A stretch of 52,106 nt of DNA from Elusimicrobia bacterium GWF2_62_30 (GCA_001799995.1 MGUK01000022.1:202-52307); one strand, 5' to 3'. Numbered from the stretch's first letter, positions 25,312-34,576 are shown. Numbers and translations: made by a program. The notes: generated from the letters alone by a model not told the origin.

Positions 25312-26211
25312 ATGCCAGACTACTCTGAACTTAAAAAGAAATTCGGCCAGTACTGCCTCTTCGACGAACCGGCCGGCAACTTCACCACCTACCGCGCGGG
25401 CGGCAAGGCGGAAGTGCTGGTAAAGCCGGGCTGCGTGGCCGACATAGTCTGGCTGGGCGCCTGGTGCCGCCGGCAAGCCCTGCCCATGCGCACGCTGGGC
25501 CGCGGCTCCAACGTGCTGGTAAGCGACAAAGGCCTGCCCGGCGTCACCGTCCTAACCGAAAGGCTCTACGCGCTGCTCTACAGCGGCAACAGCATCAAGG
25601 TGCAGGCCGGCGCCCTGTGGGATAATTTCGTTTACGCCTCCGCCCAGCAGGGGCTGGGGGGGCTGCAGAAGACCTCCGGCATCCCGGGCTCGGTGGGCGG
25701 CGCCCTGCGCATGAACGCCGGCGCCTACGGCCAGGAAGTTTTCGACCGCCTGGTCTCCGTGCAGGCGCTGGACGCTGCCTGCAAGGAAGTGGAGCTTAAG
25801 AAGAAAGATATCCCGCACGGCTACCGCCGCACGGAGGGCCTGCAGGACCTCATCCTTATTTCCGCCGTGTTCGAGCTGGACCCCGGCCCGCCGGACGTCA
25901 TGCTGCTGGACCGGCACAATATCCTGAGCCTGCGCGCCGAGAAGCAGCCCCTCGATTCCCCTTCCGCCGGCAGCGTCTTCAAGCGGCCCGCCGGCGATTA
26001 CGCCTCCCGGCTGATAGACGCCGCGGGGCTTAAAGGCCTGCGCGTGGGCGGCGCCCAGGTGTCGCCCAAGCACGCCGGCTTCATCGTCAACGCCGGCGGC
26101 GCCACGGCCGCGGACATTTACAGCCTTATCGGCAAGGTGCGCGCCGAGGTAAAGGCCAAGACCGGCATAAGCCTTGAGCTGGAGCAGATCCTGCTTGGGG
26201 AGTTCAATTAG
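25312..26211 (+). CDS. murB: UDP-N-acetylenolpyruvoylglucosamine reductase MurB
   Basis: A 299-residue FAD-dependent cytoplasmic enzyme of peptidoglycan synthesis that reduces UDP-GlcNAc-enolpyruvate to UDP-MurNAc. FAD-binding blocks are NFTTYRAGGKAEVLV, LGRGSNVLVSDKG and GIPGSVGGALRMNAGAYGQE. The catalytic Ser is in SAGSVFKRP and the C-terminal acid in LELEQILLGEF. The length and the lack of the extra loop region suggest a type II MurB. It ends 4 nt inside the stop of the opposing small-protein gene, so the two converge. No other mur gene lies in the window. Confidence 0.95.
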   Translation: MPDYSELKKKFGQYCLFDEPAGNFTTYRAGGKAEVLVKPGCVADIVWLGAWCRRQALPMRTLGRGSNVLVSDKGLPGVTVLTERLYALLYSGNSIKVQAGALWDNFVYASAQQGLGGLQKTSGIPGSVGGALRMNAGAYGQEVFDRLVSVQALDAACKEVELKKKDIPHGYRRTEGLQDLILISAVFELDPGPPDVMLLDRHNILSLRAEKQPLDSPSAGSVFKRPAGDYASRLIDAAGLKGLRVGGAQVSPKHAGFIVNAGGATAADIYSLIGKVRAEVKAKTGISLELEQILLGEFN

Positions 26212-26549
26212 AAGTTGCGGAAGACCCTGATATTCCCGGGCCCGGAAGCCATCAGTTTGAAGAACAGGTACAGGGCCGCGGCGCCGGCCAGCATCATGGG
26301 GATGCCTATGATGGCGCCTATCACGGTGTAGGTAAGCAGGGCCCCGACTATCAGGAGTCCCGCGCCGAACAAAGCCAGCATGCCCCCAACAAAAGCTTTC
26401 ATGCGCGTTAAGACCCCGCGGGCCTCCGGGGGAGGGGTGAAGGTCTGCCCGGGGTCTTCGTACCGGCCGTTGTCGCCGGGGCCGTTGCTGACCAGCTCCG
26501 CCTCTATGGCGGGTTCTTCGGCGGAAGGCTTTATTTCCCGGTTTTCCAT
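26208..26549 (-). CDS. Small membrane protein, unknown function
   Basis: A 113-residue protein: an acidic, Pro-rich N-terminal half (about 1-45, with PEDPGQTF-like and PPPEARG segments), then two hydrophobic helices (GGMLALFGAGLLIVGALL and IGAIIGIPMMLAGAAALYLFF) joined by a short turn, and a short basic tail. TATAAT lies exactly 6 nt upstream of the ATG with no clear Shine-Dalgarno, again indicating a leaderless start. Divergent from the gene at 26615; stop codon overlaps that of murB. No family recognised. Confidence 0.72.
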   Translation of the reverse strand: MENREIKPSAEEPAIEAELVSNGPGDNGRYEDPGQTFTPPPEARGVLTRMKAFVGGMLALFGAGLLIVGALLTYTVIGAIIGIPMMLAGAAALYLFFKLMASGPGNIRVFRNF

Positions 26550-26555
26550 ACCCTA

Positions 26556-26561
26556 ATTATA
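26556..26561 (-). promoter_or_regulatory. -10 box of small membrane protein gene, leaderless spacing
   Basis: Minus strand reads GTGCTATAAT-tagggt-ATG: a perfect -10 with 6 nt to the start codon. Confidence 0.6.
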
Positions 26562-26602
26562 GCACTACTACGCAACAAATCCGTAAAGACCGGAATGTAT
26601 AC

Positions 26603-26608
26603 TATACA
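26603..26608 (+). promoter_or_regulatory. -10 box of the 26615 gene, leaderless spacing
   Basis: TATACA ends 6 nt before the ATG at 26615; TATACT at 26598-26603 overlaps it. No Shine-Dalgarno is present. Confidence 0.45.
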
Positions 26609-26614
26609 ACGCAT

Positions 26615-27622
26615 ATGAGACAACTCTTGTCCGCATTCCTGAAGACCGCCCGGGCCTGTACGCCGGCCGCTTTCTGCCTTTTCCTGCTGGCCGCGCCCCT
26701 GGCCGCGGCCGAAGACCCCGTCAACGCGCTGCTCCTCATCCCCAATTCCCGCACGGCTTTCGACCCCAAGTTCCAGGACTACCTCAACAAGGGCGGGGCC
26801 AAGCTGCTGGATTCCTACCCGCCCAGCGTTTTTATCGGCTCTATTCCCGAGGCCATGGACAAAAAGCTCAAGGACACCTACGGCGCCACCGTCTACCGCG
26901 GGCGCGTGGACGACTGGAGCTCCTTCGCCCGCTACGGCGAAAAGGCCGTGCTGGCCGTGAACCTGTGGAACAAGCGCTTCCTGGATGACCCGCCGTCGGC
27001 GCCCCTCATCGTAAGTTCCAGGATAGAGCGCACCGGCAGGAAGGGGGAGGGCATCAACCTCACCTGGAACGAGATGATGAAGGCCGTTTCCTACCGCCTG
27101 CAGATCAGCCGCAACGAGGAGTTCTCGTTGCTGGAACTGGACACGGTCCTGAAGCAGAACAGCTACCGGCTGTTCCCCGCCTTTCTCAAGGACGGGGTTT
27201 ACTACTGGCATGTCTCCGGCCTGATGACGCTCAACAACGGCGACGTCAAAGAAACCGATTTCTCCAAGCCCGACTCGTTCGCCATCTCCAAGCCGGCGCG
27301 CCCCGCTCATTCCGCCAAGCCGGACACGCCCGCGCTGGCCCCGGAGGCCAAGTTCACCGGCAGCGCCATCCGGTGGCAGTCCACCGGGAAGTACTACCGC
27401 CTGCAGCTTTCCGATACCGGGGATTTTACCGCGCCGGTGGCCGACGTTTTTACGGACACCTGCACCTATAAGATCTCCGGCCTCCCCGTGAACCCGGGCA
27501 CGCAGTACTATATGCGCGTGCTGCCGTCGGACGGCTGGGCGGCGGGGGACTGGTCCGCCACGTCTTTGATAACGCTGGAGCCGGCCGTCCGCGCCGCCGG
27601 CAAGCGCCGGGGCGGGCGCTGA
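26615..27622 (+). CDS. Secreted protein with fibronectin-III-like modules
   Basis: A 335-residue exported protein. N-terminal signal segment (basic start, hydrophobic helix FCLFLLAAPLAAAAE-like, cleavage near residue 32). Residues 33-120 form a domain I cannot assign (VNALLLIPNSRTAFDPKFQDYL). Two Fn3-like beta-sandwich modules follow: about 130-225 (INLTWNEMMKAVSYRLQIS ... GVYYWHVSG) and about 240-325 (IRWQSTGKYYRLQLSDTGDF ... GTQYYMRVLPSDGW). The tail is basic. It sits 12 nt upstream of the secreted protease and near a PorV-like gene, so a joint surface or secretion role is plausible. Confidence 0.72.
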   Translation: MRQLLSAFLKTARACTPAAFCLFLLAAPLAAAEDPVNALLLIPNSRTAFDPKFQDYLNKGGAKLLDSYPPSVFIGSIPEAMDKKLKDTYGATVYRGRVDDWSSFARYGEKAVLAVNLWNKRFLDDPPSAPLIVSSRIERTGRKGEGINLTWNEMMKAVSYRLQISRNEEFSLLELDTVLKQNSYRLFPAFLKDGVYYWHVSGLMTLNNGDVKETDFSKPDSFAISKPARPAHSAKPDTPALAPEAKFTGSAIRWQSTGKYYRLQLSDTGDFTAPVADVFTDTCTYKISGLPVNPGTQYYMRVLPSDGWAAGDWSATSLITLEPAVRAAGKRRGGR

Positions 27623-27634
27623 CGCGTGAATTTT

Positions 27635-30600
27635 ATGAAGCAAAGAAAGCTCTCCAACTTCTGCTGCGCCGCGCTGCTGCTCGCCTGCGCGGGGCCGGCC
27701 CTGGCCGCCACCCCGGCGCGCGTGAACCCGGCTTTCCTCAACTACGCGGCCCCGGTCTCTTCCGCGCCTTTGCGCGTCCTGGGTACGGGCGCCCCCGGCG
27801 CTCCCGCCGCCGCGGCGCCGCGGCATGTTTTCGGTTTCCGCCCTTCGCCCGTGGACATGTCTTATATGGCGGGCAAGGATATTTCCGCCGCTATCTCCGG
27901 GAAACCCGGGGCTCCCTCTTCCGTCTCCCGGGTGGCCGGCTTTCGCGGCCCGCTGGCGCCGTCCTCCTACGACAACGCCTATGACCTGCGCGACTATAAC
28001 AAACTCACGGCGATAAGGGACCAGGGCGCCTGCGGCGACTGCTGGGCCTTCGCCACTTACGCCTCCATGGAGTCAAAACTGCTCCCCGGCGAGACCCGCG
28101 ATTTTTCCGAAGCCCACCTCGACGGCAACAGCAGCTTCGACTGGGCCTCCTGTGACGGCGGCGTTTCAATAATGTCGGCCGCCTACCTGGCGCGCTGGTC
28201 CGGCCCCGTGAACGAAGGCACCTCGAGCCCGGTGCAGAAACACGTGCAGGGCATGTACTGGCTGCCCATCCCCGCCACGCCCAACGAAACCGCCTTCAAG
28301 AACAACGTCAAAGCCGCCATTACTACCGACGGCGCCGTCTACTCCAGTATTTACTGGGACGATAACGCCACGCCAACGTCGAGCGACGCGCATTTCTATA
28401 ACAGCCGCTGCTCCGAGCCCTACGGCACGCAAGGCGCCTGCACCTGCAGCGGTACCGGCTGCGGCGGCCACGCCATAGCCCTGGTAGGGTGGAACGACAC
28501 CTACGCCAAGGAAAATTTCACCACGCCTACCATGGGCACGCCGGCCGGCAACGGCGCTTTCCTGGCGCGCAACAGCTGGGGCCTGGACACCGGGATAAGC
28601 AACAGCGGCTATTTCTACATCTCCTACTACGACACCTCCCTCGGCGGCGACACCGCCGTCTTCAACGACAACCAGGCCGTCACCAACTATACCACCCTCT
28701 ACCAGTACGACCCGCTCGGCTACACCTACCGCATCGGCAACGGCGACGTTCAGGGTGAGGCCGGCGACAGCACCACGGAATGGATGGCCAATATCTTCGA
28801 CGCCTCCGCGGGCCAGCTCAACGCGGTGGGCTTCTACACCACGGACGTGGACGTGGACTATGAACTGCGCGTTTACACGGGCGTTACGGCCGGCAGCCCC
28901 ACCAGCGGCACTCTGGCCCACACCGCCACCGGCAATTTCGCCGCTTCCGGCTACCACACCGTTCCCGTGGGCTCCGTCGTGATGCTGGTGGGGGGCACCA
29001 AATTTTCAGTAGTGGTCAAGCTCATCAACAGCGCCGACGTCTATCCCATAGCGGCGGAATTGAATATCCCCGGTTTCAGCTCCGGGGCCGGCGCTTCCGC
29101 CGGGCAGAGCTATATCAGCCCCAACGGAAGCGCGTGGACCGACCTTACCACCATCACCAACAGCTATTACGGCGACAACTTCAACAAGACCAACGTCTGC
29201 CTCAAGGCCTACGCCGACGCCGACACCACGCCGCCCACCGCCGTCGCCACGGTCTATGACGGCGCCGTGGCCGCCGCGGATATAGACGAGACCGGCTCCA
29301 CCTCCCAGCTTTCCGCCAACTGGACCTCCTCCGCGGACCCGGAGACCGGCGTCTACGGCTATTACTACGCCATCGGCACCGGCGTCGGCTCGGCCGACGT
29401 GGCGGGCTGGACCGCCAACGGCGGCTCCCAGTTCGTTACCCGCACGGGGCTTACCCTCGCCAGCGGCACCACCTATTATTTCGGCGTTAAAGCCGTCAAC
29501 GGCGTGGGCGCTTATTCCTCCGAGACCTGGTCCGACGGCCAGCTGGTGGACACCAGCCTGCCCGCGGAAGTGGCTTACGTCAGCGACGGGCTGAGCGCGG
29601 ACATAGATTTTGTTTCCTCCCTCAACAGGCTGTCGGCCAACTGGGGGGAGGTGGGCGGCACCGTGGAGTACCGCTACGCCATAGGCAGCACGCCCGGCAC
29701 CGCGGATGTCGTAGCCTGGACCACCGCCGGCACCGCGCGCTTCGTCACCAGGACCACCCCTGCGCTGACCGAAGGGTCCACCTACTATTTCGCCGTCATG
29801 GCGTACAACGGCCTGGGCGTTCCCTCCGTCACCGCGGTTTCCGACGGGCAGCGCGTGGACGTCACCAGCCCCACCGCCCGCGTCACCGTCACGTCGGGCC
29901 TGCCGGCCGTCAGCAGCGTAACGCTCACCGCGGCGCTGCACATCACGGAAGCCACCGGCCTGTATATTTCCTCGCCGGCCCTTACGTTCGATACCTTCGG
30001 CAGCGCGCAGACGGCGGAGCTTTCCCTCGCCTCGGTGGTCGGCACTACCTGGACCTTCACCGGCCACGTCGAAACCTGGTATTCCACCGGCACCGCCACG
30101 TTCAGCTTCTCGGCGCGCGACATGGCCGGCAACCTGGGCACCAGCATCATCGCCGGGGGCACCGGCAGTACGTTCGTCATCAACACCGCCATCAGCGGCG
30201 CCGCGGGCGGCTACGTGGCCAACAGCGATACCATGGCCGTCACCATCCCGCCCGGCGCGTATAGCGGCAGCCTGTTCGTGCGCATCGCCACGGTCACCGC
30301 CACCCGCACCAACGTCGCCGACGCCGTCGCTTTCACTTCGCTCAAGCCGCTCACCGTGGACCTTATCCGCGAATTCAGGGCCTACGACGCCAACGGCGTG
30401 CCCATAACCTCATTCGCCCTGCCGGTCACCCTCACCATGTCCTACCCGGACGCGGACGAGGACGGCCGCATCGACGGCGATTTCCTGGCGGAAGCCTACG
30501 CGCGCATGTACTACCTCGACGAAGCCCAGGGCAAATGGACCCCGGTGGTGGACAGCTTCGTCCGCGATACCGCCGCCAACACCATCTCGGCGAAGGTGAG

Positions 30601-30931
30601 CCATTTCTCCGTGTATGCCGTGCGCGTCCAGGCGGTGGAGCAGACCTCGCTCAGCCTCAAGGCTTATCCCAACCCCTGCGATTTCAGAAAGCAGCCCCTG
30701 GCGCTCACCGGCATCCCGCTGGACGCCACAAACGTCAGGGTGCACATCTACAACTCGGCGGCCGAGCTGGTGCGCACCCTTACCTCCGGCGACGGCGTCA
30801 ACGCTCTTAACGAAGTTACGTGGGACGGGCGCCTGCGGGGCGGCGCCAAGGCCGCCACCGGGCTGTATATCTACCTGGTAAAGACGGCCGCCCACGGCAA
30901 AGGTACGGGCAAGTTCTTCGGGAGCTGGTGA
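27635..30931 (+). CDS. Secreted papain-family (C1) protease with Fn3-like repeats and T9SS-like C-terminal domain
   Basis: A 1098-residue exported multidomain protein. After the signal peptide (MKQRKLSNFCCAALLLACAG) and a propeptide-like region, the C1A domain carries Cys136 in GACGDCWAFA, His279 in CGGHAIALVGW and Asn313 in RNSWG, so the triad is complete. A lectin-like beta domain (about 380-520) follows, as in the 'lectin-like domain' C1 peptidases. Two similar Fn3-type repeats (about 533-640 and 641-745, each ending SDGQ.VD) come next, then Ig-like segments. The last 90 residues (AYPNPCDF ... VHIYNSAAELVRTL ... TGLYIYLVK) resemble the type A T9SS sorting/FlgD-like fold. GTG at 27626 is an alternative start. 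PorV-like gene follows immediately. Confidence 0.88.
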   Translation: MKQRKLSNFCCAALLLACAGPALAATPARVNPAFLNYAAPVSSAPLRVLGTGAPGAPAAAAPRHVFGFRPSPVDMSYMAGKDISAAISGKPGAPSSVSRVAGFRGPLAPSSYDNAYDLRDYNKLTAIRDQGACGDCWAFATYASMESKLLPGETRDFSEAHLDGNSSFDWASCDGGVSIMSAAYLARWSGPVNEGTSSPVQKHVQGMYWLPIPATPNETAFKNNVKAAITTDGAVYSSIYWDDNATPTSSDAHFYNSRCSEPYGTQGACTCSGTGCGGHAIALVGWNDTYAKENFTTPTMGTPAGNGAFLARNSWGLDTGISNSGYFYISYYDTSLGGDTAVFNDNQAVTNYTTLYQYDPLGYTYRIGNGDVQGEAGDSTTEWMANIFDASAGQLNAVGFYTTDVDVDYELRVYTGVTAGSPTSGTLAHTATGNFAASGYHTVPVGSVVMLVGGTKFSVVVKLINSADVYPIAAELNIPGFSSGAGASAGQSYISPNGSAWTDLTTITNSYYGDNFNKTNVCLKAYADADTTPPTAVATVYDGAVAAADIDETGSTSQLSANWTSSADPETGVYGYYYAIGTGVGSADVAGWTANGGSQFVTRTGLTLASGTTYYFGVKAVNGVGAYSSETWSDGQLVDTSLPAEVAYVSDGLSADIDFVSSLNRLSANWGEVGGTVEYRYAIGSTPGTADVVAWTTAGTARFVTRTTPALTEGSTYYFAVMAYNGLGVPSVTAVSDGQRVDVTSPTARVTVTSGLPAVSSVTLTAALHITEATGLYISSPALTFDTFGSAQTAELSLASVVGTTWTFTGHVETWYSTGTATFSFSARDMAGNLGTSIIAGGTGSTFVINTAISGAAGGYVANSDTMAVTIPPGAYSGSLFVRIATVTATRTNVADAVAFTSLKPLTVDLIREFRAYDANGVPITSFALPVTLTMSYPDADEDGRIDGDFLAEAYARMYYLDEAQGKWTPVVDSFVRDTAANTISAKVSHFSVYAVRVQAVEQTSLSLKAYPNPCDFRKQPLALTGIPLDATNVRVHIYNSAAELVRTLTSGDGVNALNEVTWDGRLRGGAKAATGLYIYLVKTAAHGKGTGKFFGSW

Positions 30932-30932
30932 T

Positions 30933-31970
30933 ATGAAGCGATACTGCGCCGCGGCGCTGCTCCTTACCGTTTTCGGCCTGCCGGCTTTCGCCGCCAGGGC
31001 CGGCAGCGACGCCATGCCTTTTTTAAAGCTGGACTCCGGCGCCCGGGCCGCCGCGCTGGCCGGCGCCTACTGCGCCTCCGGCGACGACGCGCTCAGCGTG
31101 TTCTATAATCCCGCCGGCGCGGCCGTGGCGGCGCGCAAGGAATTCGTCTTCTCCCACACCGAATGGCTGCAGGGCATCCGCCACGAGAGCCTGGGCTACG
31201 TGCACCCGCTCTCGCGCAACTCCACGGTGTTCGGCAGCGCCAACATGCTGGTCAGCGGCGAGATGGTAAAGTTCAACGCCGCCGGCAGCAGCGTGGGCAG
31301 TTTCAGCGCCAACGACTACGCTTTCGGCGGCGGCTTCGCTTCCGCGCTGGGCCGCCGCTTCTACGGCGCCATAGGCATGAAGCTCTTCTACCAGAAGGCC
31401 GACGGCAACGGCGCCACGGGCTGGGGCGGCGACGCGGGCCTGCTTAAACTTTACGAGGATTTCCGCTTCGGCTTTTCCGCGTCCAATATCGGCGGCCGCC
31501 TGAAGATGGGCGCCACCACTTTCAACGTGCCGCTCATGCTCCGGACCGGCGGCGCCCTGCTTATAAACGAGCAGTACTGGGTGATGGCGGACGTGACCAA
31601 GCCCGGGGCCGGCGACGCCACCGTCGGGGCCGGGAGCGAGGCCGAATTCGAGATAAACAGGACCGACGCTTTCTTCGTGCGGGCCGGCTACCGCACGGGC
31701 CGCAGCACCAACGCCGGGTCGGGGCTTACGCTGGGCGCCGGGCTGCGCAACCGCGACCTCCGCTTCGATTACGCCTTCGCCCCGTACGGCGACCTGGGCG
31801 ACTCCCACCGCTTCACGCTCAGGTACGCTTTCGGCGCCAAACGCACGGCGTTCGAGCGCACCGGCAAGATCAGGGATTACGGCACCCTCGACAAGGATAT
31901 CCCTCTTTCGAAGCGTAAAAAGCAGGTGGAAATGGAGAAGAAAAAGACTTTAGGAGAGTTTAACTGGTAA
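30933..31970 (+). CDS. PorV/PorQ-family outer-membrane protein
   Basis: A 345-residue outer-membrane barrel of the PorV/PorQ (UPF0164) family, related to FadL-type barrels. Signal peptide MKRYCAAALLLTVFGLPAFA; then the family hallmark FLKLDSGARAAALAGAYCA and DDALSVFYNPAGAA, followed by strands such as VFSHTEWLQGIRHESLGYVHPL and a final barrel region DLRFDYAFAPYGDLGDSHRFTLRYAF. A charged C-terminal extension (about 315-345, KKQVEMEKKKTLGEF) is unusual for a barrel. The start lies 1 nt after the protease stop, so they are cotranscribed. In T9SS bacteria PorV shuttles cargo with C-terminal signals, which fits the neighbour. Confidence 0.86.
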   Translation: MKRYCAAALLLTVFGLPAFAARAGSDAMPFLKLDSGARAAALAGAYCASGDDALSVFYNPAGAAVAARKEFVFSHTEWLQGIRHESLGYVHPLSRNSTVFGSANMLVSGEMVKFNAAGSSVGSFSANDYAFGGGFASALGRRFYGAIGMKLFYQKADGNGATGWGGDAGLLKLYEDFRFGFSASNIGGRLKMGATTFNVPLMLRTGGALLINEQYWVMADVTKPGAGDATVGAGSEAEFEINRTDAFFVRAGYRTGRSTNAGSGLTLGAGLRNRDLRFDYAFAPYGDLGDSHRFTLRYAFGAKRTAFERTGKIRDYGTLDKDIPLSKRKKQVEMEKKKTLGEFNW

Positions 31971-33177
31971 GTCCGAGCGTCCTGCGCCACTCCGCGGCTT
32001 TCACCGCCGGCGCGAAATCCTCCGCCCTTTTCCGGGCGGCATTACCGAATAACTTCTGATCGGCCTCGCTGCGCAGCAGCGCGGCCAGCTTTTCCGTCCA
32101 CATGCGCTGTACGGCCGTCGTCTCCACCGGGGCTCCCGGGGGCAGCACCGGGAACGGCGGCAGCAGCCAGCCGCAGCCGGTGGCCTCCGGCGCGGCCGCT
32201 TCGCCGCGGAAATCCGTGGCCGGGGCCAGCAGTTCGCGCGGGCCGGAGCGGCAGTCGGACGCTATCACCGGCAGGCCGCAGGCCAGCGCTTCTATAACGG
32301 CGTTGGGCAGCCCTTCCCAGAGGGAGGGGAAAGCAAAAACCCTGGCCCTGGCCAGGTACTTGTACGGGTTGGGCACAAAGCCCGGGAAGAACACGTCCTC
32401 GCGGCCGGTCGGCGCGCCCCGCCCGGCGCGCCAGGTCTTCAGCCCCAGGGCCGCGCAGCTGCCCAAGAGCGCCTCGCGCAGTTCGCCGTCGCCCAGCAGC
32501 ACCAGCGCGGCGTCGGGCACGGCGGTCTTCACGCCGGCCAGGATCCCGGGCAAATGCCACTGCCCCTTGGCCGCCGTAAAGCGGCCGCTGGTAATTATCA
32601 CCGGCCTCTTGAACACCGGCGCCAGCCCGGCTTCCAGCGGCTCGGCCGCCAGCCTGCGTACCGCTTCGGTGTCGCAGGAATTATAGATCACCTGCACCTT
32701 GCCCGGAGCAAAACCGAAATTCTCTTCCAGGTCCAGCGCGTTGCCCTTTGAGTTGGAGATTACCAGCGCCGCCCGCGGGTAAAGCCTGCGTATCAGCGGT
32801 TTCATCAGCAGCCCGCGCGCCCCCGAGTATTCCCGCGAAGGCTGCGTCACCTCGCAGATCACCGCCCGGTGGCCGCTCTTGCGCGCCGCCAGCACGTTCA
32901 CGAAATTGGACCGCTGCATGAACGAAAGCACCGTATCGCCCGGCTTCACCGCCGCCGCCAGCCGCCCCGCGTAAAAAGACAACAGCGCCGTCTTGGCGGC
33001 GCCCGGCAGCACCGGGCACTTCTTCGCCAGCGCCGTATAAGCCGGCGTCCCCGCCCGCGCGGGGGAACCATCGTCTTCCAATAAAATGAAATCGGCCTGC
33101 AACACCCCGGCCAGCAGCGCGGCCTGCAGCTCCGCCCCGCCCCCGCCCGCCGAATTAACCAGTATTTTTAAGCACAT
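31960..33177 (-). CDS. Glycosyltransferase family 4 protein
   Basis: A 405-residue GT-B glycosyltransferase. The N-terminal domain starts LKILVNSAGGGGAELQAALLA (nucleotide-fold loop). The C-terminal domain has RPVIITSGRFTAAKGQW, ALVLLGDGELREAL and the EX7E donor site in SLWEGLPNAVIEALACGLPVIASD, followed by SGPRELL. A retaining transfer of a sugar onto a glycan or lipid acceptor is expected; donor and acceptor are unknown. The gene overlaps the 3' end of the PorV-like gene by 11 nt in convergent orientation. Its start codon stands 5 nt from a tandem GGGTCTGACCCC repeat, which takes the place of a normal ribosome binding site. Confidence 0.9.
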   Translation of the reverse strand: MCLKILVNSAGGGGAELQAALLAGVLQADFILLEDDGSPARAGTPAYTALAKKCPVLPGAAKTALLSFYAGRLAAAVKPGDTVLSFMQRSNFVNVLAARKSGHRAVICEVTQPSREYSGARGLLMKPLIRRLYPRAALVISNSKGNALDLEENFGFAPGKVQVIYNSCDTEAVRRLAAEPLEAGLAPVFKRPVIITSGRFTAAKGQWHLPGILAGVKTAVPDAALVLLGDGELREALLGSCAALGLKTWRAGRGAPTGREDVFFPGFVPNPYKYLARARVFAFPSLWEGLPNAVIEALACGLPVIASDCRSGPRELLAPATDFRGEAAAPEATGCGWLLPPFPVLPPGAPVETTAVQRMWTEKLAALLRSEADQKLFGNAARKRAEDFAPAVKAAEWRRTLGLTS

Positions 33178-33180
33178 TTC

Positions 33181-33237
33181 TTGGGGTCAGACCCTAGGGT
33201 CTGACCCCAGGGTCTGACCCCAGGGTCTGACCCCAAC
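33181..33237. repeat. Tandem palindromic GGGTCTGACCCC repeat
   Basis: Four units of a 12-14 bp near-palindrome (GGGGTCAGACCC, then three AGGGTCTGACCCC units) occupy the whole gap between the nupC stop and the glycosyltransferase start. The same unit occurs at 37041-37097. Confidence 0.9.
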
Positions 33238-33242
33238 CGGAA

Positions 33243-34484
33243 CTAGAACAGGATGCCGGCTATGGTGGCGGACAGGAAGCCGGCCAGGGAACTGGCCAGA
33301 ACAGCGTAAAGGCCCAGCTTGGCCAGGTCGTGGCGGCGCTCGGGCGCCATCGCCCCTATGCCGCCTATCTGGATGGCGATGGAAAGGAAGTTGGAGAAGC
33401 CGCACAGCGCGTACGAAGCTATGGTCAGCGCCTTCTCGCTCATCACGCCGGGGTTGGCTTTAAGGAAAGTGGCCATGTTGAGGTAAGCCACAAATTCGTT
33501 AAGCACGGTCTTCTGCCCCATCCAGCTGGCCACCTGCGGCACATCGGCCCGGGGCACGCCCATAACCCAGGCCAGCGGCGTAAAGAGCCAGCCAAAGATC
33601 CGCTCGAACGTAAGGCCCTGTATTCCGGCCCAGCCCGCGCCGAAGCCCAGCAGGTAATTGGCCGTGGCCAGGATGGCCATGAAAGCTATAAGGCAGGCCG
33701 CCACGTTTATAGCCAGCTGCATGCCCACGGTGGAACCGTTGGCCGCCGCGTCTATCACGTTGGCGTCGTTTATCTCCAGCTGCAGCTTAACTATGCCCTT
33801 GGTCTCGGGTTCCTCGGTTTCCGGCACTATGATCTTGGCCATCACCAGCCCGGCGGGCGCGGCCATGATGGACGCCGCCAGCAGATGCCCGGCTATCTTG
33901 GGCAGCGATTCCACCAGCAGCCCCACGTAGGCCGCCATGATGCCGCCGGAGATGGTGGCCATGCCGCCGGTCATGATGGCCATCAGCTCGGAATTGGTCA
34001 TGCGGGCCACGTACGGGCGCACCACCAGCGGCGCCTCGGTCTGGCCCACAAAGATATTGGCGCTGGCCGACAGGGATTCCGCGCCCGACGTGCCCATCAG
34101 CTTGGCCATAATTCTGGCGAAGAACAGCACCACTTTCTGCATTATGCCCAGGTAGTACAGCACGGACATGATGGACGAGACGAAGATGATGGTGGGCAGC
34201 ACGCGCACGGCAAAGATGAACCCCATCGACGGGTTGCTCACCAGCCCGCCGAACACGAACTCCGCGCCCTTGTCGGAGAAGGACAGGAGCTTTACTATCA
34301 CGTCGTTCATGAACTGGAAGAAGTGGCGGCCCCAGGGGGTCTTAAGCACCAGGATAGCGAAGGTTGTCTGGATGGCCAGGCCGGCGCCCACCGTCTTCCA
34401 GTTTATAGCCTTGCGGTTCTTGCTGAAGGCGTAAGCTATCCCCAGCATCACAAAGATCCCGATAAAGCCTATAAGTCTTTCCAT
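33243..34484 (-). CDS. nupC: NupC/CNT-family concentrative nucleoside transporter
   Basis: A 413-residue inner-membrane transporter of the CNT family, expected to import nucleosides with H+ or Na+. Family blocks: NRKAINWKTVGAGLAIQ at the N-terminus, VRVLPTIIFVSSIMSVLYYLGIMQ, the substrate-site motif ANIFVGQTEAPLVVRPY, MTGGMATISGGIMAAYV, and near the C-terminus GQKTVLNEFVAY and GFSNFLSIAIQIGGIGAMAP. About eight to ten helices plus re-entrant loops. AAGGAGAA lies 8 nt before the ATG; a palindrome sits further upstream. Confidence 0.95.
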   Translation of the reverse strand: MERLIGFIGIFVMLGIAYAFSKNRKAINWKTVGAGLAIQTTFAILVLKTPWGRHFFQFMNDVIVKLLSFSDKGAEFVFGGLVSNPSMGFIFAVRVLPTIIFVSSIMSVLYYLGIMQKVVLFFARIMAKLMGTSGAESLSASANIFVGQTEAPLVVRPYVARMTNSELMAIMTGGMATISGGIMAAYVGLLVESLPKIAGHLLAASIMAAPAGLVMAKIIVPETEEPETKGIVKLQLEINDANVIDAAANGSTVGMQLAINVAACLIAFMAILATANYLLGFGAGWAGIQGLTFERIFGWLFTPLAWVMGVPRADVPQVASWMGQKTVLNEFVAYLNMATFLKANPGVMSEKALTIASYALCGFSNFLSIAIQIGGIGAMAPERRHDLAKLGLYAVLASSLAGFLSATIAGILF

Positions 34485-34506
34485 GTTCCGATTCTCCTTG
34501 GGCCGC

Positions 34507-34524
34507 CTTAACGTTAAAGTTAAG
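34507..34524. promoter_or_regulatory. Palindrome upstream of nupC
   Basis: CTTAAC-gttaaa-GTTAAG, a 6-bp perfect inverted repeat with 6-bp spacer, 23 bp upstream of the nupC ATG. Position and symmetry fit an operator; the cognate regulator is unknown. Confidence 0.4.
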
Positions 34525-34576
34525 TAAGTTTAGATAATTTCACCTGGCAAGGGAAGTCCCGCCGCCGCTAATTTTA

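Noticed and set aside
33181-33237. Possible CRISPR array
   Set aside because: Repeat units are contiguous 12-14 bp near-palindromes with no spacers, and no cas gene is nearby.
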